Notes under the pieces: model-generated | The model's database searches: none | Seen by the model: the letters and a program-made list of their open reading frames with translations, nothing else | Told to the model about the DNA's origin: nothing | DNA from: Pinibacter aurantiacus | Lineage (GTDB): Bacteria > Bacteroidota > Bacteroidia > Chitinophagales > Chitinophagaceae | Direction: 5' to 3' | Assembly: GCF_019130065.1 (NCBI RefSeq) | Contig: NZ_JAHSPG010000008.1 | Coordinates: 124,001 to 188,000 of the forward strand | Length of the DNA stretch: 64,000 bases | In this document: positions 17,063 through 24,970 of the stretch, one piece after another | Layout: each line of letters begins with the position of its first letter | How positions within the stretch are numbered: the stretch's first letter is position 1 | Program-made: the position numbers and the translations under genes

Positions 17063-18346
17063 ATGATTAACCTGTACACCTTTATCTGGATCATAGTATC
17101 AATTTTACTCACTGGTTTTTTTGTGGGTATTAATATTGCCTTTGTAAATCTTAACAGGCTTTCAGTTGAGCTTAGAAAGAAGCAAGGGAAGACTGGCGGA
17201 AAAATAATCTCGGCCTATTTTGACCATCCCGTTCAATTTATTGGCGCTACGCTTATTGGTCTTAACATTTCCCTTGTTGTATACGGCGTTTTGATTGGTG
17301 AAATGCTTGATCCCTGGTGGAACATGCTTATCATTAAAGAGCATATTCCCGGCAACTACGTCAACTTTGTAAGATTGCTTTGCGAAACGTTGGTATCAAC
17401 GATAATCATCGTTCTTTTGGGAAGCTTTCTTCCTTATGCAGTATGGAGATCAAAAAATGAAATGCTGCTTTCTGGCTTCGTGTCGCGGATCGTTCAATTT
17501 TTCTACTCTTTATTGAGTCCGCTTGTAAATTTCTTCATTTACATATCTGAGTGGATATTGAAATACCTCTTCAACATACGTGTAGATGAGCGAAAAGAAG
17601 CGTTTGTGCGTGCTGACCTCGATTATTTTTTCCAGCACAATGGCGAGCAGGACATGGAATCCACGGATCTAAATACGGAGCTTTTTGAGAATGCATTATC
17701 GCTGCCCAATATTAAAGTGCGTCAATGTTTAGTGCCGCGTAAAGAAATTGAAGGCGTGGATGCCAAGTTGTCCATTGGCGAGCTGAAAAAGAAATTCATA
17801 TCCACCAAACTGAGCAAACTGGTAGTTTACGAAGAGAATATTGATCACATTGTCGGTTATGTACATCAGTTGGATCTTTTTAAAAAGCCGCAAGACATCA
17901 AATCTATTTTGCACCCAATACCTGCCGTTCCACAGAGCATGAGTGTAAGCGATCTCATTAATAAGTTTACGTTGGAGCGAAAAAGTATTGCCTGGGTGGT
18001 AGATGAGTTTGGCGGTACTGCCGGTATTGTTACCATGGAGGACTTGTTGGAAGAAATATTCGGCGACATTCGCGACGAGTATGATACAGAGGAATTTGAG
18101 GAAAAGAAACTCAGCGATGAAGAATATATTTTGTCTGGCAGACTGGAACTTGACTACCTCAACGAAAAATACGGGCTTGAATTTCCTGAGAAAGAATCTG
18201 AAACGCTTTCCGGATACATTATTCAGCAGCATGAAACCATTCCAAAAGCCAAGGATAGAATTATCATAGGCAACTATGAGTTCGACGTCATGTCTGTAAG
18301 CGACACCCGCATAGAGATGGTTAAAATGAAAGTTCTAAATAGTTGA
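17063..18346 (+). CDS. CNNM/CBS/CorC-domain membrane protein (GldE-like)
   Basis: A 427-residue protein in the HlyC/CorC family. An N-terminal CNNM (DUF21) membrane domain with three to four helices (about residues 1-165) precedes a CBS pair (about 200-330, with VPRKEIEGVDA and AWVVDEFGGTAGIVTMEDLLEE). A C-terminal CorC_HlyC transport-associated domain follows (about 345-425). CNNM proteins are linked to magnesium/cobalt efflux. In Bacteroidota one member is the gliding-motility protein GldE, which has the same layout. Sequence alone does not separate the two roles. A cluster of 7-base-period repeats follows the stop codon. Confidence 0.88.
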   Translation: MINLYTFIWIIVSILLTGFFVGINIAFVNLNRLSVELRKKQGKTGGKIISAYFDHPVQFIGATLIGLNISLVVYGVLIGEMLDPWWNMLIIKEHIPGNYVNFVRLLCETLVSTIIIVLLGSFLPYAVWRSKNEMLLSGFVSRIVQFFYSLLSPLVNFFIYISEWILKYLFNIRVDERKEAFVRADLDYFFQHNGEQDMESTDLNTELFENALSLPNIKVRQCLVPRKEIEGVDAKLSIGELKKKFISTKLSKLVVYEENIDHIVGYVHQLDLFKKPQDIKSILHPIPAVPQSMSVSDLINKFTLERKSIAWVVDEFGGTAGIVTMEDLLEEIFGDIRDEYDTEEFEEKKLSDEEYILSGRLELDYLNEKYGLEFPEKESETLSGYIIQQHETIPKAKDRIIIGNYEFDVMSVSDTRIEMVKMKVLNS

Positions 18347-18480
18347 AAATTGAAAGTTGAAAGTTGAAAATGAATGACTTACTGTCGGGTTCCTCAATTT
18401 TCAACTTTCAATTTTCAACTCTCAATTAACTCATTAACATCTCATTTTCAACTTTCAACTTTCAACTCTCAATTTTCAAC
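18341..18480. repeat. Three-arm intergenic repeat (gttgaaa family)
   Basis: A forward arm 18341-18370 (gttgaaa words) is followed by two reverse arms 18394-18426 and 18444-18480 (tttcaac/ctcaatt words). The forward arm can pair with either reverse arm, giving two mutually exclusive hairpins. Confidence 0.65.
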
Positions 18481-18488
18481 TACTTTTG
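18481..18488 (+). promoter_or_regulatory. TACTTTTG promoter element for tatC
   Basis: Matches TAnnTTTG 20 bases upstream of the tatC ATG, directly after the repeat arms. No convincing TTTG -33 box is visible. Confidence 0.42.
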
Positions 18489-18507
18489 CCCCGCTTTCTG
18501 AAAACTT

Positions 18508-19359
18508 ATGGCACTTAACTTTTTAAATAGGAATAACAGCGGCAGCAATGCGGAAATGTCATTTATTGACCACATTGAAGCTTTACGTGGGCATCTGTTC
18601 CGCGCATTGCTTGCTGTACTCATAGGCTCCGTAATTGCGTACTGGAAAATGGATTTCTTTTTTGACCAGATCATCATGGGGCCGGCACACAAGGAATTCA
18701 TTACTTATCGCTGGCTCTGCGAAACCAGTCACGCGCTGCACATGGGTAATGCCATGTGTCTGGAAGACATCAACATAAAGCTTATTAGCACAGAAATGAG
18801 CAGCCAGTTTTTGATGAGCTTCACCATTGCATTCGTAATAGGTTTTGTGTTAGCGTTTCCATACATTTTTTGGGAGTTCTGGCGCTTTGTAAAACCTGCC
18901 CTTACTGAGAAAGAAGTAAGCAAAACAAGGGGTGTGGTGTTTTGGGTATCATTGCTTTTCTTCCTGGGCATTGCTTTCGGTTATTACTTAATGGCGCCAT
19001 ACAGCGTAAACTTTTTCGCTGCGTATACATTGAGCCCGTTGATTCAAAATACATTCATGATCAGCGACTACATAGATAATATCGTGTCGCTTGTATTGGG
19101 CTGTGGCATTGTGTTTCAGCTACCATTGGTGGTTTACTTTCTTGCGAAAGTGGGTATCGTTACGCCGTCTTTCCTGCGCACTTACCGTAAATATGCAGTA
19201 GTGGTTATCTTGTTGATTGCGGCTGTTATTACGCCTCCGGATATCGTGAGTATGACAATTGCTTCATTGCCATTGCTGTTCCTGTACGAAGTAAGTATTT
19301 GGATAGCCGCAAGAGTAATTAAAGAAAAGAAGAAGAAAGACGCGGAAGAGTGGGGATAG
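18508..19359 (+). CDS. tatC: Twin-arginine translocase subunit TatC
   Basis: Core receptor of the Tat pathway, which exports folded proteins with twin-Arg signal peptides. Six predicted helices over 283 residues match the family. The N-terminal MSFIDHIEALRGHLFRALL corresponds to the conserved HLxELRxRL segment that recognises signal peptides. YIFWEFWRFVKPALTEKE matches the conserved P..Y..W.F..PgL...E cytoplasmic region. The acidic first periplasmic loop is longer than in Escherichia coli, as seen in Bacteroidota. TatA is not adjacent. Confidence 0.95.
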   Translation: MALNFLNRNNSGSNAEMSFIDHIEALRGHLFRALLAVLIGSVIAYWKMDFFFDQIIMGPAHKEFITYRWLCETSHALHMGNAMCLEDINIKLISTEMSSQFLMSFTIAFVIGFVLAFPYIFWEFWRFVKPALTEKEVSKTRGVVFWVSLLFFLGIAFGYYLMAPYSVNFFAAYTLSPLIQNTFMISDYIDNIVSLVLGCGIVFQLPLVVYFLAKVGIVTPSFLRTYRKYAVVVILLIAAVITPPDIVSMTIASLPLLFLYEVSIWIAARVIKEKKKKDAEEWG

Positions 19360-19422
19360 AGAAAGTTGTGAGTTATAAGTCAATGAAATTTCAAATTTCA
19401 AATCTAAAATTTCGAGTTGCTT

Positions 19423-19872
19423 ATGTCATTTAATTTATCACTTCCAATAGCAATCGGCTGCGATCACGCCGGTTATGAATACAAAGCAGCCCTTGTTAAG
19501 TGGCTGGAAGAAAAAGGTTATTCCGTTAAAAACTTCGGTACAGATTCTCCGGATTCTGTTGACTATCCTGACTTCGCGCATCCTACAGCAAGCAGTGTAG
19601 AGAAAGGCGAAACCGCGTTTGGCATCTTGCTTTGCGGCAGTGCCAACGGAGTAGCGATCACCGCAAACAAACATCAAAACATTCGAGCGGGTTTATGCTG
19701 GGAAAATGAAGTGGCGAGCCTGGTGCGTAAACACAACGATGCAAACATGATTTGCATTCCTGCAAGATTTGTAGCCCTTGATCTTGCAAAAGAAATGATC
19801 GAAACATTTATCAATACTGAATTTGAAGGCGGCAGACACGCGAACAGAGTAGGCAAGATTGCATGCGCTTAA
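19423..19872 (+). CDS. rpiB: Ribose-5-phosphate isomerase B
   Basis: Interconverts ribose-5-phosphate and ribulose-5-phosphate in the pentose phosphate pathway. The 149-residue protein has IGCDHAGYEYK at the N-terminus (phosphate- and sugar-binding Asp/His). LLCGSANGVAITANK follows, with the catalytic Cys; SANG replaces the more usual SGIG/TGIG. RAGLCWENEVASLVRKHNDANM completes the active site. The ATG at 19423 is preferred over the in-frame TTG two codons earlier. A strong terminator follows within 30 bases. Confidence 0.93.
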   Translation: MSFNLSLPIAIGCDHAGYEYKAALVKWLEEKGYSVKNFGTDSPDSVDYPDFAHPTASSVEKGETAFGILLCGSANGVAITANKHQNIRAGLCWENEVASLVRKHNDANMICIPARFVALDLAKEMIETFINTEFEGGRHANRVGKIACA

Positions 19873-19892
19873 AATAGTTTTGCGAAAAATAG

Positions 19893-19929
19893 AAAGCCTG
19901 ATAGATTTTATACTCTATCAGGCTTTTTT
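19893..19929. terminator. Intrinsic terminator after rpiB
   Basis: A thirteen-base-pair perfect stem (aaagcctgataga and complement) with an eight-base loop, followed by a T run. It also lies just past the stop of the convergent outer-membrane gene. Confidence 0.88.
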
Positions 19930-19951
19930 GTGTTTGTTAGTTTGTGAAGTA

Positions 19952-20611
19952 TTAGAGAATAAAGCGAAAACCAACTCCGATATTGCTTAGGAACGTGTTG
20001 TTACTGAAAGCTGTTCCAATGGAAAAATCGTGGCCCTTCAGCTTTTTATCAGAAGATTCATAAGTTGTGTTCGAGGCCGAATAACTGGCATATACCAAAT
20101 TATTCAGAGACAGCTCGACGAACATTTTTTTGAAAACTTTATATGCGATACCCGGAGCAATAGAAACGCCACCTCCATTTTGCACTACCTTATAGCTATC
20201 TGCTTTGTTGATATTGTAGTCATACTTCTGGTTCGAATAAGAATAGATTGCATTTGCCTGACCAAAGAAATAGAAATCCTTAGCTAGCTTTTTATAATCT
20301 CTATAAAAGAAGCCAATATTGTATCGATTGGTTTTTTGACTACTGGTATCATAGCCTGGATTTGCAGGGGTGGCAATCTGTTTTGAAGAACTAAAGCCAA
20401 GGCTGATTCCCACGACTTTATTTTCTTTAATTGCTTTTCCAAATGATAAAGAAATACCGCCGGCGTTATAACTATTGCTTGAATAGTTGGAGCTGTTTTT
20501 ATAGTCGCCAAAGTTAACGTCTCCACCCAACAGAACAGAACCCTTATTAATTTGTGCATTTGCAGTAACGGCAAAAAGAGTCACAAGACACGAGAATAGA
20601 ATTTTTGTCAT
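19952..20611 (-). CDS. Outer-membrane beta-barrel protein (porin-like)
   Basis: A roughly 219-residue secreted protein. It has a Sec signal peptide (hydrophobic segment ILFSCLVTLFAVTANA, then Q). After it come alternating amphipathic beta strands rich in Gly, Ser, Asn and aromatic residues, ending in VGVGFRFIL, a C-terminal aromatic strand typical of eight-stranded outer-membrane barrels. The ATG at 20611 is preferred over the in-frame GTG three codons upstream. The role is unknown; such proteins may be adhesins, small channels or structural barrels. About 290 bases upstream hold no gene apart from a palindrome at 20647-20690. Confidence 0.8.
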   Translation of the reverse strand: MTKILFSCLVTLFAVTANAQINKGSVLLGGDVNFGDYKNSSNYSSNSYNAGGISLSFGKAIKENKVVGISLGFSSSKQIATPANPGYDTSSQKTNRYNIGFFYRDYKKLAKDFYFFGQANAIYSYSNQKYDYNINKADSYKVVQNGGGVSIAPGIAYKVFKKMFVELSLNNLVYASYSASNTTYESSDKKLKGHDFSIGTAFSNNTFLSNIGVGFRFIL

Positions 20612-20646
20612 AGAATTCACTTTTTAAAGGTTTGCGAAAATAATTT

Positions 20647-20690
20647 TCATCACCATTCAATGAATGAAAAGTTTATGAATGGTGTGATGA
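20647..20690. repeat. Palindrome upstream of the barrel gene
   Basis: tcatcaccattca and tgaatggtgtgatga pair over 13 positions with a two-base bulge and a 16-base loop. It lies in the 5' region of the outer-membrane barrel gene on the minus strand, where it could be an operator or leader hairpin. The role is unknown. Confidence 0.45.
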
Positions 20691-20903
20691 GAATCTAAGA
20701 CCACTTGAAAATATTAATTGCTGCGTTCGAGTTGTTAAGATAACGCCAATGTATAGCTGTATTGCTTTTGAAGCGGAGCGGTTGGGTTGAAAAGAGTTCT
20801 ATGAAACGTATTAATACTTATGACGTGGAAATGAAAATAGGTGTTTATCCGGTTTGAGACGTATGATGAACACATGATGTAAACGACAACAAAAAGTGTG
20901 GGT

Positions 20904-21551
20904 TTAAGAATTTGTAAGGCGTAAAGAGTCAACAATATCTTTGGAATTGTAAATTTCTGCTACGTCTGCCAAGTTGCCGATTTTAAAAATAAAAGGTTGG
21001 GCTAATTTTTGTTCAACATACAATCTGAATTCTTTTTGATATTCAAATTCTAGTGGTTTTTCGAATAGAGTAATTTCTCTATCAACCTTGTCTTTATCAT
21101 AGTAGTTAACAAAATTATGGTTGAACTTGACTTTTAATTCTTTAAGTTTTTCCTCGATGAGAAATAAAAATTGGGGGTTGTCTTTGATTAATAAGCAATG
21201 GGAGCCAAATTTCTTAATTTTCTCGTCGATCTTAAAGTCATTTGGGTTCGCCCAGCCATGAGATGAAATACAATAGAGACTAAAGATGTTTCCTACAACT
21301 GTCTCATATGCTTCTCTAACTTGTAATGATAGATAATTCCCTTTAAAGTTTAAGGATTGAATTTCAAATTGTCCTGCGGGATAGTTTTTTATTCTTTTTA
21401 TGCCTTCGTAGCTGTCACCTCTTAATCCGTCATCCTCTAATTTTCTAAAATATTCTATTGAATTCATAAAAATTGTTCCATTTTGATACAAGTCCCTAAT
21501 GTGCTTTTCTTGTCCAAACTTTAAAAACATTTTTATTAAGTGGGTTGTCAT
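20904..21551 (-). CDS. Orphan hypothetical protein
   Basis: I do not recognise this roughly 216-residue protein. It is soluble, with mixed alpha/beta composition and many aromatic and charged residues. Recognisable stretches are LYQNGTIFMNSIEYFRKLED near the N-terminus and YQKEFRLYVEQ near the C-terminus. The pattern of a short N-terminal address followed by an F-rY-EFR motif is seen in several uncharacterised accessory or defence-associated proteins, but I cannot name the family. The start is taken at the ATG at 21551 (MTTHLIK). An in-frame extension to 21677 would run into the upstream gene spacer and looks non-coding. It lies downstream of the HEPN-motif gene on the same strand. Confidence 0.6.
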   Translation of the reverse strand: MTTHLIKMFLKFGQEKHIRDLYQNGTIFMNSIEYFRKLEDDGLRGDSYEGIKRIKNYPAGQFEIQSLNFKGNYLSLQVREAYETVVGNIFSLYCISSHGWANPNDFKIDEKIKKFGSHCLLIKDNPQFLFLIEEKLKELKVKFNHNFVNYYDKDKVDREITLFEKPLEFEYQKEFRLYVEQKLAQPFIFKIGNLADVAEIYNSKDIVDSLRLTNS

Positions 21552-21691
21552 TACGAAAAACTTTGGTTTTACTGTGTTCGAAAATTTGCAATTACCATTC
21601 TTGAATTGGAGATGTGATGGAAACCGTGTTAAGTCTGCAAAACAAATGTGCTGCATGAAAAACGAAGTACCCAACACTGCGTTGTGGGCTG

Positions 21692-22738
21692 TTATTTGTT
21701 CTCGTGAATCTTATGGCATTTCAGAATAGTTTCGAGAACTTCATATAGTGCTGATGAATTTATATATCCATTATAGGGTTTGTCATAATCTGTTTCCTGG
21801 CCATGCAAAACCAGGTCTCTGTTTTCTTTAAACCTACGCCTTAAAAAATCGAGTCTTGTTTTTAAATTAATGAATACCTCTTCAAATGGTTTCGGAAGGT
21901 CGACAAGTGGGTCATTGTAATTAATGCTTTTATAATGGCTTGTCAACAGTGCCAGTCTCGTTTTTGAAATTTTAATTTCCTCTTTCCAAGGAATTTTTCT
22001 TAGAAAAGCGTCAAGAGAATTGTATTTGTCTGAATGTACATTGACATCTAGATTTTGTTTAGAAACAAGATATTGGCCTAATTGACGGGTAAGTCCTTCA
22101 ATGCTTGTTAAAAGTAAAAGATTAAAAGCTTTATTGATATTTTTGTCGTAGCATTTAAAAGCCTCATCAATAGTGTTTAGGTGTGACCTATATATCTGGA
22201 AAATCTTTGGATTGTTTTTTAAAAGTTGATTGATTTGTGATTTTTTTGATGGCGTTCTTTTTCCAAGTTCTTCAACTTTCAGGTTTCCTCCCGCAATTTG
22301 CATTGCCTCATAAATTGTCAAATCTGGAATCCAGTAAACATCGGTCAAAATTACTCCATAGTATGAGTTGAGCGTCAGTAAGGTTATATCGGGTTCAAAA
22401 ACGTTTCGGCTGAATGGTAAAAATGAACTTGTAATTCTTCTGCAATAATTTTCAATTTTCTTTCTATCCAATTCATTAATTAATTCTTCGGTGTAATTGA
22501 CTAAATTTTCGATACACTCTTTCGCTTTAGCCTTTTTCCAATGACTAATGTTCCTATGTGAGAGGCCTGGCATTTCGACTAATTGATGAACAATAATTCC
22601 ACAAACATCTATGTAGTGCTTAAGCGAAGTTTCTCTTTCCAAGCATTTTCGTTGGAAATCGTTTTGAGGGCTTTTGTCAAAAATCTCAATCTTTAGTGCG
22701 TCAAGTAATTGTCCTACTGTAAGTGAATGCTGTGTCAT
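21692..22738 (-). CDS. Orphan protein with HEPN-like C-terminal motif
   Basis: A 348-residue, largely helical soluble protein that I cannot assign as a whole. Near the C-terminus, FKENRDLVLHGQET contains R-x4-H (RDLVLH), the catalytic motif of HEPN RNase domains, in a helical setting that fits an Apea- or RiboL-like HEPN fold. HEPN domains are frequent in toxin-antitoxin and abortive-infection systems. It is the first gene of a minus-strand pair with the orphan at 20904. The pair is AT-rich relative to the flanking haem and tatC genes and lies beside a duplicated hemH end, which suggests acquisition by transfer. Defence function is an inference. Confidence 0.62.
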   Translation of the reverse strand: MTQHSLTVGQLLDALKIEIFDKSPQNDFQRKCLERETSLKHYIDVCGIIVHQLVEMPGLSHRNISHWKKAKAKECIENLVNYTEELINELDRKKIENYCRRITSSFLPFSRNVFEPDITLLTLNSYYGVILTDVYWIPDLTIYEAMQIAGGNLKVEELGKRTPSKKSQINQLLKNNPKIFQIYRSHLNTIDEAFKCYDKNINKAFNLLLLTSIEGLTRQLGQYLVSKQNLDVNVHSDKYNSLDAFLRKIPWKEEIKISKTRLALLTSHYKSINYNDPLVDLPKPFEEVFINLKTRLDFLRRRFKENRDLVLHGQETDYDKPYNGYINSSALYEVLETILKCHKIHENK

Positions 22739-22805
22739 TTCATAGTGGCTTCACATTGGCGATATGGCGACAACGGAATTGTTAAAGTTGAATAAAAGCA
22801 TTAGA

Positions 22806-22912
22806 TTGGAAAAACCAAAGATGCGTTGCATCAACCCTTTTCGCCAACGCCTTCACCCACAACGGATTTACATTCAAACGTCCATAATAATTTCTTTAAC
22901 ACCATTGCCTGT
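22806..22912 (-). pseudogene. Decayed duplicate of the hemH 3' end
   Basis: On the minus strand this encodes LNVNPLWVKALAKRVD, nearly identical to the C-terminus of the intact ferrochelatase at 23678-24721 (LNVNPLWVKALAKWVD). Similarity continues past the stop position (gcttttattcaactttaa and onwards) to about 22759. It also resumes on the 5' side after a gap of about 30 bases. It is a truncated remnant in the same orientation as hemH, with no start codon. Confidence 0.8.
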
Positions 22913-22937
22913 GTTGTGTGTATTAATATCCGCTCTG

Positions 22938-23582
22938 TTATTTAAACAACAATCTACATTCCTGAATTGCTAAAGTATCGGTTGCACCTAAAGTTGAAAT
23001 GACATTTTCGTTAAACTCATTTTGCAGCATTCCGGTTGCCAGATAGTTCCCATTTGTTGGGTGTTTTACTATTTTATAAGCTAGCCAACAAAGTTCAAAG
23101 TTTGAATAATTTCCATAGCCTATTGATGTCGCATATTCGAAGCCGCTGGTTGGCATGCCTGGAGGACCCTTTACTTCTTGAGCAGGATGCTTCATTATGC
23201 TTCTCACTATGTTCCTCATTACGTTATCTGAATATGGAAAACCAATTTGTGATTTGAGAATAAATTGATCTCCAGATTTTGTAACATCGTACTTTACATA
23301 GTCCGAAGTGGAAAACATTGCGGTGTCACTGGATAAAAAATCGATATAGTCGGTATTAGGAGTTATCTGATTAGCGGCTATTATCTGAAAGTTTGAATTA
23401 TCACCAATAAAGCTATTGATTACCGAAGAAGATTTTATCTCAGACTTGTTTGTAAATAAACGCACATTCTGTTTACTCGAAATTTCGGTTACGTAAAGCC
23501 TCTGTGGATAGTTAACTACTACTTCGGATTGTTTTTTACAAGAAAGCGATAAAATAACAATCGCGAAAACTATATATTTCAT
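22938..23582 (-). CDS. Putative lipoprotein, function unknown
   Basis: A 214-residue protein with a lipoprotein signal peptide: a short basic start, a hydrophobic core and lipobox LSLSC with Cys at residue 16. It is therefore probably anchored to a membrane by lipidation. The remainder is rich in Ser, Asn and aromatic residues and shows no motif I recognise. It is confined to the segment between the intact hemH gene and the decayed hemH-end duplicate, so it probably arrived or was captured together with that rearrangement. No partner gene is evident. Confidence 0.68.
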   Translation of the reverse strand: MKYIVFAIVILSLSCKKQSEVVVNYPQRLYVTEISSKQNVRLFTNKSEIKSSSVINSFIGDNSNFQIIAANQITPNTDYIDFLSSDTAMFSTSDYVKYDVTKSGDQFILKSQIGFPYSDNVMRNIVRSIMKHPAQEVKGPPGMPTSGFEYATSIGYGNYSNFELCWLAYKIVKHPTNGNYLATGMLQNEFNENVISTLGATDTLAIQECRLLFK

Positions 23583-23677
23583 AATCGACGGGTTGGGTTA
23601 TATGCTGTAGCACACAACGTTTACGAATGACGATGTGGCAACAATAGGGTTATTAAAGTTGAATAAAAGCACCGAAA

Positions 23678-24721
23678 CTAAACTGAAAGAACTGGATGAG
23701 TGTGATCCACCCACTTCGCCAGCGCCTTCACCCACAGCGGATTTACATTCAGGCAAGGAATCATTGTAAACGACTCGCCACCAGCTTCCATGAAAATTTC
23801 TTTACCGCCCATGGCAATCTCTTCCAATGTTTCAAGACAATCGCTAACAAAGGCAGGACAAACAACGAGCACTTTTTTAATTCCTTCTTTGGGCAGCTCT
23901 GACAGACGCACTGCAGTGTAAGGTTTTAGCCATTCGCTTCTTCCCAGTCTCGATTGAAAAGACAAACTGAATTTATCTTTTGGCAAGCCTAATTTTTCTG
24001 CCACCAACTGAGTGGTGCGCGTGCACTGGTGTTTGTAACATTGTTTGTGTGCGGGAGAATCTACATTACAGCAATCTGCCACTTGAAGGCAATGGTGACC
24101 AGTGATGTCACCTTTTAAAATGTGTCTTTCAGGCACACCGTGATAGCTGAACAAGATCTGATCATAGTCTTGCTGCAGGAAAGGCTTCATACTTTCTGCA
24201 AGGGCATTGATATAATCTTCGTTGTTATAGTAAGGCGGAATGATCGTAAGCTTGAAAGGATATTTATGTTTCGCATGAATTTCCTTTGCATACTCAACAG
24301 CGGTTTCATAACTGCTCATGGCATAATGCGGATACAAAGGAACGGCAACCACTTCTTCAATATCTGGTATTTGCTTAAGCAAGCTATCGAATGCTGCTTT
24401 AGGTGAAGGATTGCCATAACGCATGGCAATTTCAACAGGTTCGTCAACCTGTTCCTGCAATGCTTCCTGCAAATGTTTGCTAATTACGATCAGGGGTGAA
24501 CCTTCTTTCGTCCAAACTGTTTGATAAGCATGAGCAGATTTTGCGGCCCTGAAAGGAACGATCATACCACGTACCAACAGTAGCCTTAGCAGGTAAGGAC
24601 TGTCGATCACTCTTTCATCCATCAAAAACTCGTTCAGGTATTTCTTTACATCTTTAACCTCAGTAGAGTCCGGAGAACCCAAATTCATTAGAACAATGCC
24701 GCGTTTGGTAGTTGCCTTCAT
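23678..24721 (-). CDS. hemH: Ferrochelatase
   Basis: Inserts ferrous iron into protoporphyrin IX, the final step of haem synthesis. The protein is about 347 residues. It has the N-terminal VLMNLGSPDS, the active-site His in FSYHGVPERHI, a Cys-rich stretch around CCNVDSPAHKQCYKHQC, and the late conserved acidic motif CLETLEEIAMGGKE. The ATG at 24721 is preferred over the TTG three codons upstream. It is divergent from hemA with a 250-base spacer. A TAATTTTG element sits just ahead of the ATG. Its 3' end has been duplicated about 0.9 kb downstream. Confidence 0.96.
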   Translation of the reverse strand: MKATTKRGIVLMNLGSPDSTEVKDVKKYLNEFLMDERVIDSPYLLRLLLVRGMIVPFRAAKSAHAYQTVWTKEGSPLIVISKHLQEALQEQVDEPVEIAMRYGNPSPKAAFDSLLKQIPDIEEVVAVPLYPHYAMSSYETAVEYAKEIHAKHKYPFKLTIIPPYYNNEDYINALAESMKPFLQQDYDQILFSYHGVPERHILKGDITGHHCLQVADCCNVDSPAHKQCYKHQCTRTTQLVAEKLGLPKDKFSLSFQSRLGRSEWLKPYTAVRLSELPKEGIKKVLVVCPAFVSDCLETLEEIAMGGKEIFMEAGGESFTMIPCLNVNPLWVKALAKWVDHTHPVLSV

Positions 24722-24727
24722 AGTTTG

Positions 24728-24735
24728 CAAAATTA
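24728..24735 (-). promoter_or_regulatory. TAATTTTG promoter element for hemH
   Basis: The minus-strand TAATTTTG lies seven bases upstream of the hemH ATG. A start site seven bases downstream would give a nearly leaderless message. Confidence 0.45.
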
Positions 24736-24931
24736 GAATCGCTTTTTCAGTTACCTAACAATTGTAAAAAATATTATTTCGCAAATTAGGTATTAAGAAC
24801 TTTAAAAATATGACGAGCAATTCATACACGGAAAACTTCAATTAGTACACGCAGGTTGCATCCTGATTAAAATCATCTTTTAAAATGACACTACAATGAC
24901 ACGATAATTCTACATTTCGGGCACCCTCTGT

Positions 24932-24939
24932 TAATTTTG
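24932..24939 (+). promoter_or_regulatory. TAATTTTG promoter element for hemA
   Basis: Matches TAnnTTTG 31 bases upstream of the hemA ATG in the divergent hemH-hemA spacer. No well-spaced TTTG -33 element is seen. Confidence 0.45.
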
Positions 24940-24970
24940 TCCCAACGTTCCTCTAAAGAATAAACTGTTC

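Noticed and set aside
17729-18232. Minus-strand 167-codon frame
   Set aside because: It is antisense to the CBS/CorC part of the CNNM-family gene.
21552-21677. N-terminal extension of the orphan gene at 20904
   Set aside because: The extra residues have no regular composition, run through a palindromic spacer and precede a better ATG at 21551.
20620-24730. Prophage or insertion sequence
   Set aside because: No transposase, integrase, phage structural gene or terminal inverted repeat with target duplication was found; only the hemH-end duplicate points to insertion.
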